64,000 bases of DNA from Dermanyssus gallinae (Eukaryota > Arthropoda > Arachnida > Mesostigmata > Dermanyssidae): positions 1 through 64,000 of the forward strand of contig QVRM01005439.1 of NCBI GenBank assembly GCA_003439945.1. The letters are read 5' to 3'. Shown piece by piece: positions 1 to 13,500 of this stretch; position 1 is the stretch's first letter, and every line of letters starts with the position of its first letter. Below the pieces are notes generated by a model. That model worked only from the letters and a program-made list of their open reading frames with translations, was not told the origin of the DNA and made no database searches. Position numbers and translations under genes: made by a program.

Positions 1-360
1 GCAGCAGCAGCGGCGGCGGCCGCGACGTGGCGGCGGCGGTAGCGGCGTAACCATCAGAGTCATGGTCGTCATCCGAGTTCGGGCGCGCGGTGACGCTCGG
101 CGTTGTCGGCGCTGAGGCCCGAGCCCCCGAGCCCCCGCCCCCCTATGTCACCGATCCTCCTCCGTAGCCGCGACTGCTGCTGCTGCTGCTGTTGCTGCTG
201 TCCGAGCTGCCGTGGCGGCTGGTTGGTTGGGCGGTTGGTTGGTTGGTTGGCGGTGCATATCGGCGGCAACAACAACCGCCACGTGCCACCATCGGCCCAA
301 TTCTTTATCCAACCGCTCTAAAGTACGGTTATCACCTATAACGGACAGTAGCTGTTCACC

Positions 361-903
361 GTCGTCGCTGTTGTTGTTGTTGTTGTTGTTGCTGTTCTTG
401 TTGTTGTTGTTGTTGTCGTTGTCGTTGCTGCTGTTGTTGTTGATGTTGTTGTTCTTGTTGCTGTTGTTCTTGTTGTTGTTGCTGTGTTGTTGTTGTTGTT
501 GTTGTTTTGTTGCTGTGCTGTTCTTGTTGGTTGTTGTCGTTGTCGTTGCTGCTGTTGTTGTTGCTGATGTTGTTGTTCTTGTTTTCTGTTGTTTCTTGTT
601 GTTGTTACTGTTGTTGTTTTTGTTGTTGTTACTTACTGCTGCTGTTCTTGTTGTTGTTGTCGTTGTCGTTGCTGCTGTGTTGTTGTTTTGATGTTGTTGT
701 TCTTGTTGCTGTTTGTTGTTGTTGTTGTTGCTGTGCTGCTTGCTGCTGCTCTTCTTGTTGCTGTTCTTGTTGTTGCTGTTGTTCTTGTTGTTATTGTTGC
801 TGCTGTCTTCTCAGTCGCTGTTGTTGCTGCGGCTGTCGTTGCTGCGTCGTTTTCTCTCCCGTTGGTATTGTTTTTGTTGTTGTTGTTGTTGTTGTTGCTG
901 TTT
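361..903. repeat. Long GTT/GCT trinucleotide array
   Basis: About 540 bp are almost entirely GTT with interspersed GCT, CTT and GTC triplets. All three + frames are open over long stretches (poly-Leu, poly-Cys, poly-Val), which explains the overlapping open frames here. Confidence 0.9.
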
Positions 904-2815
904 TTCTTTTCTTGTCGTCACCGTACATGATTTCCTTCCGGTTTTTGTTGTGGTATCTATTGACTTGGTACTGCTGCTACTGTTGTCTTTCTGTCGTTCC
1001 CTCGGTCCTTCTCCTTTTTGGCGAGCGAATTGGCATGTTGATATCGATCCTACGCTGACTGGCGTAATTATGATGCCGAACCGAGAATATGCAAACTTCG
1101 GAAGCATTTCACTATGTGGATATGGATATGTGTCGTGGTCGAGTATGGGCAGCTGCTTGTACTGGCCGTGTTTGAGCCTGTCGTACAGCAGCCGTTGTCT
1201 ATTGGGAATCAGTGAATCGTCTAAAATGGGATTTCGCTCGACATTCGCCGTTTCTCATGAAGCTACTTTCCTGCTCATGTATCTATATCGTTTTTCTATC
1301 TGTCTGCCTGAGTATCTGCGTCAACATTACGGTTGTTTCGTCCGAACGGATTCGAACAGCTCCCAGTGCAGTGTTGGCGCAATTTCGATTTTTCACAGTT
1401 CGATCTAGTACTGATGGCGGCAACGACTGGACCAACACAAAAGACGGAAAGAACCAACCAAAAACAAATAAATAAATACATAGATAAATAAAGACAATCA
1501 CGCTTCGGGTGACGGTTTGGTCGAGACGGGCCCGGGGAAGTCTTTGTCGAGCTGTTTCTTCTCGCCCAGTGATGAAATCCGTATGAGGATGCAACCTTGA
1601 GGTTTGGCCCATCCTCAACTGACTGGCGGTGTTCGTCGTGTGTATGTAATCCGACGACCAGTCCGACAGTGTGTCCTCCGTATGCTGCATATGGTATGTT
1701 CCCCTGCGAGCCTGAGCAGAACTCGGCTCCTGGCGCCTGGTGGGTGGTGCGGTGGAGGGTCCTCACCGATGCGTCGGGAGCACCCGGTCGAGAGGAGTCT
1801 GAAGATGCTGCCGGAATGCTCGAGCTGGTTGGGTTTGGTATGGCCTACGAGTGCCCGCCTGGGTTCTTTTCTTAGTTATCTCTTGTTTATGATTATGATA
1901 AGTTAGTAAGTCAGTCGCGGCGGGACTGTCCTACGGTAGAGAGGGTCTCTCTCTGTTATTCTGTGCCCCCTCTCTGCTCACCCTCGTATCTATTTAGGCT
2001 GTGTTCGAAGTACGACGCCTTTCTACTTAGCGCGCCGCTGCTTCTGACGCTACGGTATGGTACTGGTTTTTAAAACTACTCACATTTATTCTACTCATAT
2101 TGAGTTTTCACATAGTTGTTTTCATCATATATATGCGGCCTCCGTTAGGGGCACCACTTCTAAAGTGGTCTCGGCCTAGCCTAAACGAAGCGGACACGTC
2201 ATAGTCACAGTACACACACCGTTAGGCACATTGGCTAATCTTCCAAAAAAACGATATATACATATACGAATGTGCGGTACTCTAACGCTACGTATGCCGT
2301 TGTCAGCTGCTGTTCACGGCATATCATTCGAGACAGAGAGAAAGGCAAGTGCCAGCACCAGATATGGTTCTTGCTTTTCTTGATGGCGAAATCCCAAGCT
2401 TGTGCCTGCTGGTGCCGTGTTCGTTGTCAGCCGTCATGCGCTAGTGTGCGAAGCTAGAAGAGCAAGCCACTAATAATAATAATAATAATAATATGTGACT
2501 GCAATCACAGCTTCGACTACTAGTCAGTTTCTCGCAATGACCGCTTTCGTCGGTTTTTTCGTTAGGTGAGTCGCCGGCGTCCACGAGCGGGGGGGGGGGA
2601 GTTGAATTCCGCCTTTCATAACACTCATAACACCGACCAGCCGCTTCCCTGCCGCAGATCGCCAGCCACCTCAACCGGAGACCGAGCGATCTAGCTAGCC
2701 TGCGCGAGGACAGAGGGGTGGCTTAGTAACTTGTGGTCATAGGTCTCTATGGTCAAAATGACTGCCGTTCTCGATAGTTAATAGTCTCGATGGTCGATGA
2801 TTGATGAACGATGTG

Positions 2816-2908
2816 CCACCCGCTTTGAGTTTCTTTTGCTTTTAGGCCACCGCCGCTTTGAGTTCTTCGCTTCTAGACCACCGCCGCTTTGAGTTCTTCG
2901 CTTCGAGG
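2816..2908. repeat. Three tandem copies of a ~31-bp unit
   Basis: The unit CCACCGCCGCTTTGAGTTCT, continuing TCGCTTCTAGA, occurs at 2847-2877 and 2878-2908. A diverged copy precedes it at 2816-2846. No coding meaning is seen. Confidence 0.8.
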
Positions 2909-3217
2909 CTGTCCTATGGTCGAGTGTTGTTCCACCCCTACGGAGTTCGCGGTCTTTCTTTCATCCGCCTCCGGTGGCCCTCACTCCGAGTAGTCAGTGG
3001 TGCCTGCATCAATCAACGACGATCATATACCACAGTGAAGTCTCCTTCTATTTAGATTTTAAACGGGGCGTTTACGTAGAGCGACAGTTTAAAGTTAGGT
3101 AGAGTTAGCCTAGTCAGAAGGTCATTACTTCATAAGCGTCAGTACGTTCATTATGACGGTTTGCCGCGTCCTAATAGACAAAGACTAGATCGGGGTACCG
3201 GTTCTCGTTTTGGAGTG

Positions 3218-3266
<49 letters not shown>

Positions 3267-3812
3267 GATGCGTATTGTTTGTATATAAAATAGATCATTT
3301 ATTTCCCGTATATTTTATTATGTATATGGGACACATATCACGAAGGATTAGCTAAGCCAATGTACCAAGTGGGTGTATACACACCCGCTGTGAATATCAC
3401 TATCAAAAGTTTGACTTTGCGGATCAAATGTCTGGTCCGAGCACCAGGAGCACTTAAGGTCTCAAACGCGAGAGGCCAGAATTCGTGGGGATACCCAATT
3501 GATAAGTATTTTCGTAGCTGGTCTCCGCAGGGGCTATTGCTTTGGCCAAATTATATCAAAAACTCTGACATTTGCGAAACTAAAGGGGTAAGAGAAACGG
3601 GGGGTTTAACTTCCGTGTGAAAGCAAAAAAGTTTTGTGAAGATTTGATCAAAAGGCAGGTGTTATAGACTAGTTTACTATTTCCACATGATTGTCGTATG
3701 TGGTTATTTTTTATTATACAGTATTTACTGCTTAACTGCGTACACCTTACTGTTTTTGTTTTTGCTGATGATGGTGGGTATATGTACGGAAGTTGAATCC
3801 GACAAGCTATAA

Positions 3813-3862
<50 letters not shown>

Positions 3863-4262
3863 CATGCACTTAGAGACCCAGGTAATGAGATACGTGAATA
3901 AACACCCTGCACCGACTGAGACCATGTTCTGTTTCCTGCATTTGCGGCGGCGTTATCAAAGCTGGGAACAAAAGAAACCACACCATCCGAGACGCATGTT
4001 GCACGGCTAGCAAGGATCCGTTGACGAAGCCTCGAAGACGTAGACATAGTCTCACGAGACGAGATAATGACGAAGAAGAACGGCATGATAAACGGCGGTA
4101 GGCAGGGTATCATCATACGCAGTTCGGCGTCGCTGCTTTTCTAGCTAAGTTAGGAGGAGTTTTTCTTCTTCTTCGGAACAAGTGGTGCCGATGATAACGA
4201 AGGCTGTCGCGGACGTTAGTTACATATGACCTGAACAACGACGATGGGTCTTTGGTTTTTTT

Positions 4263-4313
<51 letters not shown>

Positions 4314-4616
4314 CTACCGTTCGCTCTTCTTTTTCTGTCGCTCGTTCCGACGAGGAAGCGTGGCCTTTTCGCACCAGACACACACAGCAACAATATAACA
4401 ACAATCACTAGAACATCTCGTAGAGCCGTTAAAAGTTTGCCGTTAAGAAGTGGCAGTCGCTTCTTGACGCTCTCTGATATCTCTGCTCTGCGACGGTGGC
4501 GTCGACGAATATAGAAATTCGTTTCAATGTCAGGTTTAATGGATAAACAGCTTAACTGATAATATATATGCATGTATATGTATATATATATAATATACAT
4601 ATGTGAATAATGTGAT

Positions 4617-4674
<58 letters not shown>

Positions 4675-5528
4675 AGTAATGTGATAACACAACAAATCCG
4701 AATTGCTTATATGCGATGCCTTTCTTTGCCATTGCCTGGCTGCCGCTATTCCTTATTTCACTATCATCGTCGTGAGTGTCGTAGTGGCTGCTGCGAGCAC
4801 ATTGTGAGCCGCCTTCATCTGCGCCCGTTGTCGCTCAGTACCGCTGGGTGACAAGATTTACTGACCAGCCGGGCGCCTCGAGGCTGTGTGGTGGTTAGTA
4901 ATGCTAAGTGATGGAGGGGGGCAAGCCAGCACATGCCTGCATGCTTGAATGCGTGTTAGGAAGCTGGAGAGAAAGCGTGCTTACGTCTGCAGTGTGTGGA
5001 GCTTAGTGAAGACAGTGACGGTGATAATTGTTAGCATGGCTCTACCTATCTATCTATCGTACGCTCAACGCTCTCTTCGCTAGCGCGTCCGTAGGCGGTG
5101 TCGTTACTGCTTGTGTTGTTCACAATGTGGTTGTCGTTGTCAGCGACGTTCGTTCCACATTGGAACTCATGGACGACCTCAGAGCTCCTCCATCCTGACG
5201 GAGTGGCATGCGGAGTCCTCCAATGACGGATTCCTGCCTGCTCCCGCCGCCGACATGCCGATCCACCACCACCTCACCACAGCGGCCTGCCCTCGAGCGG
5301 GAGAGTAGGGAAGGCGTTTTCGAGTTCGGCCTCTTCTTGGCTATCTTCCACTGCCTGGCTTTCAGCCCGGCTACCTCGCGCTGCCCATCAACAACATCGT
5401 CATCATCATCATCATCGAATTGGACTAGTCGACTAGAAACCCATTGGAGGGCAATCAGCAACGGACCGAAGCTAAAGTTGAGGACCGCGCCAGTCATTGG
5501 CCAGTGTCTCAATAAACCTCACAGCACA

Positions 5529-5698
5529 CTGTTGTTGTTGTTGTTTTGTCACCATCACCACCGTTGTTGTTGTCGTCATTGTTGCTGTTGTCGTTGTTGT
5601 TGTTTTTGTCATTGTTGTTGTTGTTTTCGCTGTTGTTGTTGTCGTTGTTGTTATTGTTGTCGTTGTTGTTATCGTTGTAGTTGTTATTGTTTTCATCG
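5529..5698. repeat. GTT-rich trinucleotide array
   Basis: TTG/GTC/GTT triplets run through this stretch. A second GTT/GCT array follows at 5880-5950. Confidence 0.85.
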
Positions 5699-8600
5699 TG
5701 ATAGTCTAGTCATGGCCCTGCGTAGTAGATGACCGAAAGTACAAACTACTTCGTATACCTGTGCCAGCGCGAACTTTTCCTCTGTACCTGCGTCCTGTGT
5801 GTCGAAGTGTTCCAGTTATATGTTGACTCAAATTCGCCGCGGGGCTTTACTACTTGTTCACCTGTTATTGTTTGGTATTATTGCTGTTGTTGGCGTTGTT
5901 GTTGTTGCTGTTGTTGGCGTTGTTGTTGTTGCTGTTGTTGCTGCTGTTGATGCCTACCTCAGCTCGGATACTGCGGCTGGTCAAGGTTGATCTGGTTTTC
6001 ATGTTTGCCTTGTTTTGAGCATCAGCGGCTTTAACAACAACAGCCCCACTCAACCGTGTTATGTCACGATGTTGCATGCGCGTCTAGTCTCTCCCTTGTC
6101 CGCTCTCTATCGCAATGTTTTGTTTCAACACTAAAATTCGGACACCAGCGAAGCTGGACGGACAAGAGCTGCTGTTATCCGACAGGCGTAGAATTGTCCC
6201 TAAAAGCGCTCACTGCTGAAATGTTGTACTTGACGCCATTTGTTTTTTACAACGCAACAACAGCATCGACAACAATATGTATTACAACATGGGGTCGGGC
6301 TTGTGCACCGGGCAAAACCTACGACTGAAGCTGTGTGAACTCTATCGATGGAGAGCGACAAGCGTTTTACGAATGTATACCCTTTGTGTTGTTGAGGTTG
6401 TTGTTGTTGCTGCCCTTATCTTCATCATCGTCCTTTACTCTCGTATCGAAAGATCTGAGAGTGGGCATCACAACACCTAACCGCTTTCAGGGACGCTGTA
6501 GTGTCCTAGTTGAGGGGTTTTGTTAGTAAATGTCTACTGACCGGACCAGGCTGGCCTGCGAGTCTAGAATTTAGCCGCTAGCCAGCGCTGGTTTGCGCTG
6601 GTTGTACGGTTTGTTGCCGAATTTCGCAAACAGTTGTTGTGTGATGGCATCGATCAACGTCACTACAACATGGTTTACATACATAAACTGGACATCATTG
6701 CCTACTGACATACAGACAGACCGATTGGTTAGGTGGGTGTGATCGCTTAGAACATTGCGCATCTCCGCTCGACAATTAGTCACACTCGAGAAGAGACTTG
6801 AGCAAGAGGTAGATAGAAAGAGAGAAAGAGGTCAGACCTTCAGAACATCGATGCCGGACGAGGGACAGCTACTAAGAGAAAAACTCTTACACACTTCAGG
6901 AATCGCGTCACGGAGCATGGCGTGAGCACGCAATGAAATTTCGCTGCGAAAAAAACTTGCAAAAATTGTGCACCGAGTACAACATCGGCACCATCACCAT
7001 CACCACTACCAGTCGGTGTTGGTTCCTAGCTAGCTGGGGAATGTAGGAAAGGATTCAGGAGGTTGATCTTGCCGCGGGACTTGATTTTGCCGCGCATATT
7101 TTCGAGATTACCTACTTTGTTAGTTTCAATTGCAATGTGCATGATGCTTCATTATTCGTGCGGAGATAGAGCAACGACGTCATGTATATATACACCCGCA
7201 TGCATACATACAAACATCTACACATATACAGGTACATTGATGGAAGAGGACAAACGTACGGCGGTGCTCATATATGGATCATCGGCCGGTCAATCGGTCA
7301 CAGTCCGCTACGTTGCTTAATGTGATCCATCTTACGGGTTTTATTCTGCTGCATCTTTCTGCGAAGATTTTTTTTATCTCTTGCCGATTCCGCAGAAGAG
7401 CCCCATTATTATTGTCAGCCACTAGTTTCCTGTGCCAAAGCACAGAACCGAAGTCACAGTATGTATGGCTCTCGTCTGGTAGCGAGTTGTGTTGGAGATG
7501 CTTTTGCAGTCAGATTCTGCGCATCCTGGTGATAGGGCAACAACAACAAAAACAGCAGCACCGACAACGAAATAATAATAATAATAATAATACTACCCCA
7601 TCCCGGCTATCTGAGCGTTGGGTGCGGCCCTTGGCTGAACAGAACCTCAAATTTCAGGCAAAAAGTGGCTCGCTCTGGATACTCGCAACAGTTGCCGTAG
7701 CAGAAGTCGTAGCCTTAGTAGCTGTTGTGGAGGCTGAGGTGCGCGAACCTCGGAGCGGCGGAAACGGTGAAGTCTGTCGGGCTTGATGACCACGATGGGG
7801 GTTCCTCGTCGATGCGCCATATATTATGTATGCCCCGAAGCGGCGGCTGCGGCGACGGAGCGAAGGGCTAGCGACACCGGCCAGAAAGCGTTCAGTAATG
7901 GTGAAACGACAATGAAGGCGTGCGTATCGTGCATACGATCCCTGCCACCGTACCGACGCAGTGAAGAAATAGTAGCCATAGTGAGATAGCCCAGCAAGCG
8001 AGGATGCCCCCGATACTCTCCCGTGGATGATGATAGGCCGATGCACCTTATGTGTACGTGATAGGCCGATGATATGTGTATATGGACATGCTTGTATGTA
8101 CCTTGTAGGTATCTATGTGAGAAAGAGGAAATTCCTTCAGTGGACAAGTCTCCCGTCCCGCAGGACAGAGGACGGATCCGGACCGAGAAAGGGGCTAAAA
8201 CGGGGGAAAGGAAGACAGGTATAGAGGAGCCGAGGTTGTAAACCAACTGGCCCGTCAGGATATTAAATAAAATTGCTTGGCCGGCTCATGAGGTAGTACC
8301 GGCCAGCGATCGGATGTCCTGTTGTTATCCGACGACGACAACAACAATAACAACAACAACTACAGTAGCAACAACATTAACGGCATTAGCAATAGATGAA
8401 ACAGCAAACAGTATCAACAACAAAAGCACTGATAAAAACACGACCATACCCTATGTGAATAGACGACAATGACGACGAAAACAACAACAACAACAGCAAC
8501 AACAACATTGTTGGCATCAAAAATTGACAAAAAAGAGCCGTTAAAATTAGTTAGCGGCAGTAATAGACAACCAAGATCACAACAAAAAAGCATACTGTAA

Positions 8601-9444
8601 ACGTAATAACAACGGGAGCAATCATCTTCTTAGAACAATCAAAGTCGAACTTGTTGGAAAATGGGGCCTGTGAATCTGCTGTATGACTGAGTCTTAAGGT
8701 CTTGATTAAGAAGAAAGTCTACCGTACAGAACGCACTACACCTAGTACTGCATTAGGCTGAAATTTTCTACTCATTCGATGCAGCGAGGTGCGGTCTTTC
8801 TCTATGTGTACACACAGGTGTTATTTATCTCTGACTGTAAATCACACGTTTTCCTGGGACACTAATGCGAATACCGTGTTGCCGTCGTGTACCACGAGGG
8901 AATTTGATGTTTTTCTTCTTTGAGAAAAAAAATAGGCTTATGTTGTAAACTGCAATGCATCAACAAAGACTAAATGTTTTTGTTTGTGTTCCATATCGAC
9001 AGAATTCGCGTCACCTAGTGGCGGTAGATTTAGCCATACTGCAGTTACCGCAACGGCTGAATATGAACTATTCAGAATCATAATAATAGTAGCAACGGTG
9101 AACTGCACCGATTATTATAACGGCTACTAACTATTATTACTACTTCTACGATAGCTGGTTAGATTGACAACAACGTTAATGTATTTTCATGACAATACAG
9201 ACGACTAAGAACAGAAGCGCAAAAACGAGCAAGAAGGGCATAAATGGTAAAAACCGATGAAGACAACAACAACAGCAACAACAATAATAATAATAACAGC
9301 ATCAACAGCAGCAGAAAAAGCTGCGAAAAATAGCTTAATTAAAATACGAAATTTTAATAGCACAATCAGTAGTAGTAGTAGTAGTTGTAGTTGGAACAAT
9401 TAAGTGACAACCGAGAGTATGAGAAGCCAAAGCGACGATGCGAG

Positions 9445-9580
9445 GTCGTCAACAACAACAGCAACAACAACAACAACTTCGGACGCAACAACCGCAATAC
9501 CAGTAGAAGCAGCAGTAACAAACACATCAACGATACAACAACAGCAACAACAACAACAGCAACAAAATAACAACAACAAT
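9445..9580. repeat. CAA-rich trinucleotide array
   Basis: ACA/CAA/GCA triplets make an open Thr/Gln-rich frame; there is no gene support. Confidence 0.85.
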
Positions 9581-9985
9581 CGTTTGCTATGACGTGTAAT
9601 AATAAGTGTCTACTGAGAATAAAGGATTGGCAGAGGAACGCAAACTGCTACTGAAAGAGATGGCGACCGAGAGCGAAAGAGAGAGAGAGAGCGCGCGGGA
9701 GAGAGAGATGGATCGAGAAAGTAAGAAAGAAACCGAAACGGCGCGTTTGGAACGTGCGGCACGGTCGGTCCCGCTGGCGGGGCTGCTTTGGCCGGCGTGA
9801 TTTACGAGCCGCCGCGCCATTCGGTCAAGATTTATTGGACAACAGCAACTCTTTTCGGTCGACTTCACATCTTCATTTTCATGAAGCCCGAGGAAACCCC
9901 TAGGAAACCTCTGGCGCGCGCACACTTGCCCGTTTGCTGGCTCGCGACCTCGTACATTTTTTTTACCTTTTCTGAGTTCCATCTT

Positions 9986-9990
9986 ATATA

Positions 9991-10051
<61 letters not shown>
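9986..10051. repeat. (TA)n tract
   Basis: TA dinucleotide run just upstream of the candidate exon at 10082. Confidence 0.92.
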
Positions 10052-10054
<3 letters not shown>

Positions 10055-10081
10055 TACATTTAACCATGCAACCACGATCAG

Positions 10082-10157
10082 CTGCTCGTCGAGTTCGAGG
10101 CGATCGCCGGCAACACGTTAAGTGGGCTGGTCGGAAATGATCTTGCTGCTGCCGCCG
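10082..10157 (+). CDS. Candidate upstream (N-terminal) exon of the RhoGAP gene
   Basis: A 76-nt non-repetitive stretch lies between cacgatcag and G|GTGTAT. It reads LLVEFEAIAGNTLSGLVGND then LAAAA and ends with one base G, which is the phase the next exon (15272) needs; the join would give Val-Ala-Trp-Gly-Ser-Pro. The wording loosely resembles the family segment before the GAP domain (F-x-E-L-V-x-x-N-I-T-R-L ... E-L-A-Q-L in the human protein as I recall it). Against it, the acceptor lacks a pyrimidine tract and follows a (TA)n run, the donor is weak, and the linker before the GAP domain would be very short. The frame is open from 10064 to 10504, so the exon could also be chance. Confidence 0.3.
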
Positions 10158-10545
10158 GTGTATCGGAACGAGCACGTTTCACAGTGGCTGCTACTGCGGC
10201 CTACGACTGTGGTTGGTTACCAACGACAGCAACCCTACTACTAACAAACACCACAACAACAAGAACAAGAACAACAACAACAACAACAACCTTCACCATA
10301 GGAACTGCTAGAGTAGCTCGATTTCGACTAGAATCACACCATTGCTTGTTATGGGCTGTGCGCTCAGTGCGCTGCGGCCGGGCGGACAGTGCTGCCCTAT
10401 CAGCTGCCTTGGGAACTGTCTCAACGACTCGTCGAAGATATGCACGTGCCTCTATTTACGTGTTGTATGGATACCTGTGTGCGTGTATGTATGTATATAA
10501 ATAGATATATATGTATACATGTATTTATGCATACATAGATGCATG

Positions 10546-10589
<44 letters not shown>

Positions 10590-13500
10590 CAAGGAATAGT
10601 CTGTTTGCCGTCATTCTGCATATACGTTTAGTTGTGTGATATATGCGCGTGCTTGAATGGCGTCGCGCCTCCTCGTAGTAGCTCCGTAGCTAGGCGCGAG
10701 CCATGCTATATATATATATATGGTCGCGCCGTTACTGTCACTGGCGTGTCGTTCCTGGAACTGACAGAATATACGAGACGAGACGTGGTTGAAGCAGAAG
10801 CTCGTATATATTTTCGTATCTAGTCTGTTGCTATTATTATTATTAGAAAACCTCTTGACTGAGCTGATTTTTCTCAGTGATCTTGAAAATTGCATTGGAA
10901 TGACAAAATACGTCTCTCTTGTAAGAAGCAAACGCGAGCGTATGTGCCGTTACACCCATTAGGACCACAAGTTTCAGGATGTTTAGAACTTGAAAAAGTG
11001 CCGGACGGAATACATGGAAGGCGTTCGTTGTCCTTGAGGATTACGCACAACGGTTGAATCGCTCCATTGATGTTTTCATAGCATCCGATCAGGCGATGGT
11101 TAACGGTAATAATACCTGTATGATACTATGCATTGATGGTGAGAATCATCTTTATTTCATCTCTGGATGGACTATGCGTTAGTTAGAATCGCTTGGATTC
11201 CATTCAACAAAAGTTAATTGTCAGCGGCATGAATTGAAGGTGAAAGATGAAGTGAAGAGATCGGTGTGATCATGACACAAGGACTCCTAAGTTGATCTTA
11301 GCCTGCGCTATGTCCCAACTTTTAATGCGATTGTTCTTAAAATGTGGCGATTTGGGCAACCAAAGATGGCGTCCCCATTTTTAATGCGATTGTTCTCAAA
11401 ATGTGGCGATTTGGGCAACCAAACATGGCGAACACATGCGGTCGCCGATACACCACTACCGGCCAGTAGTTGCCAGGAAGTAAGTAAGTAAGTGCCCTTA
11501 TTGAAAACGCGAAACGAAACCATTTGTTATACTTCACGGCGAGGTGGCAAATGCTAGACAAATCTTTCTTAGAGTCAGGAGCCAGACAAAGGCGGCGATT
11601 CCCGAAGTTAATTTGCCCGCCGGCCAGTTCGAAGAGCTAATTAGCGCCGGACGTCCGTAGCCTCTTCCGCCTTCCTCACGCCTCAACGATCTATCTAGGC
11701 GAACAGTAGAAGTTATGACGAACATCATTTCTATTTCCGCCGCCGCTACCGTGCGACAACATGTGTCCATCCGATGGTATACCTACGTATCGCTGCTATC
11801 TATATTGCTATTACGGCATGAGCATTGCTGCCGTCGACATCACTCATGTCACCTGTTGTTCGATCTATCGACCGAACGACAATTGACCTGTTTCACTTTT
11901 TCGCTGGGAACTTCTACCGGATACAAGTTGGTGAGATGGCCCATATGATTTTACCGCTCTAGCATCAACCGCTGCGAAGCGGCATTAAGTGGCGCAGACA
12001 GCAGCAGCAGCCACAACAGCAGTAGCCACAACAGTAGCAACAGCGGATAGCTAAGGCAGGCAAACTCTCAACTAGAAAGGAGATCTAGGAGGACTACAAA
12101 CTTCCGGTGCGCTTCGATTATCGATTATTCTACCGTTGTTTCGTATGGTCCGCTGGCGGCTAGATGCTCGTTGGCGGTGCATCCGTCTCGGCCCGGCTCA
12201 TTTGGCGTTCCGTTCCGCCGTCCGGTTTCAGTGCCGGTCGGCCGATTTAGCCGGCAGCATCGCCCAGCATTAAGGTCATCGCGTTTAATTGGAGCAAAAA
12301 ATTGCCTTGGATATGGCGGAGGGCACAGACGTAGCGGCTGGGAGGGGGTGTAGCCCGCACTTCTCAACCTGTTCTATGACATGCCACTTGCTGACGTGCT
12401 GGCCGACCTCACCGGGGGTTGCAGTGCGACGAACGGAACTTCCGTCGGCGACGTGACATAATGAGGAAACGAACCGTACGATGCGTCTTGTCGTCTACGA
12501 AGGCGACCCCCCCCCCCCCTTCCTTATGATCATTTAAAATCAGTAACCCCCTCCCTACAGACGGGGGTCGTTGATTCTAGATGGTCGATGGCTTGAATAA
12601 TGCTGGCTGAAGCACTGAGTGCTCGCTCGATTCGCTGTTGTTAAAGTGCTCGATGGCTGATGACCTGTATCCTGAGCCGAGCCAAGCCGAGCCTACGTTG
12701 AGCCCGGCCTTTCCGTCGGGTCTTGTCGCCGGGCGCAGGAAGAGGTTCGGACACCTGTCAATTATGTAGCTACTGCTGTTGTTTTGACTTTAGCTTCTGT
12801 TTGGCCTTCGGTCAAGTGAGTCGTTTCGACGCAACATCGGCTAACCACCGGAACAAGCGTTCTGCGCTAACATCTCGGCAATCATCTCACATACGACGAG
12901 GCGACTGACTCACCGCCGCGACTTGGTGTCCCGGAAGCGCACCTTCACGAAGACGTCGTCGTCGTCATCGTCATTATTAGCATCATCATCATCATTCTTC
13001 TTTTTGCTTTTTCGTTGTTTCGTGGTCATCATCGCCGTCTAACCGGTTGAAACCCGGTAATCATCATTGGCCGTTTCAAAGGTTCCGTAGAGCCTCTCTA
13101 GAGAAAGGGAAAATGCGCGCGCTCGATAGAGAAAAAGATAGGGCTAAAGTTATGGTTATCAGTTCTCGAAGTCGAGCCTATACTAGGCATGAAATTGTTC
13201 AAACACTTGAATGTCTTGCCGGTGTCTAACGAGGCCTGGAGAGCGGGCGTCAGTGGTGCTAAAGTGATAATACGACACAGACGGCCTACTATACACATAC
13301 GTTCGTAAAGCTCAGTCTAGGTGCCGTGTTCTCGTTGTTGGTTAAACAACTACCTTAGTAGTCGTTTCGGGGAATGTTTGTCCCAACTATTATGTATACG
13401 ACCGAATAGCGAAACGTATTTATATATGAACATTTATGTCATCCGTGCTCACACATTATATCTATGTATGCATGTATATATATATATATATATATATATA

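Larger units (their letters stand above)
1..10063. other. Upstream / 5' intronic region without a supported gene
   Basis: The first 340 bases are GC-rich with GCA/GCG runs and a (GGTT)n patch (218-251), and could be a 5' UTR or promoter edge, though no core promoter is identifiable. GTT/GCT arrays fill 361-903. (TA)n tracts lie at 3222-3262, 3813-3859, 4269-4311 and 4562-4671. (GTT)n lies at 5529-5698 and 5880-5950, AAC-rich DNA at 8335-8510 and 9255-9300, a CAA array at 9445-9580, and a GA-rich patch at 9673-9735. Open frames of 60 to 230 codons here are mainly poly-Leu, poly-Cys, poly-Val or Ile-Tyr reads through repeats. A 67-codon open frame at 6571-6783 on the - strand looks less repetitive, but no family is recognised. 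Confidence 0.6.

Noticed and set aside
212..1408. Several long overlapping + strand open frames (poly-Leu, poly-Cys, poly-Val).
   Set aside because: They are frame readings of one GTT/GCT array, are open in all frames, and have no start or splice context.
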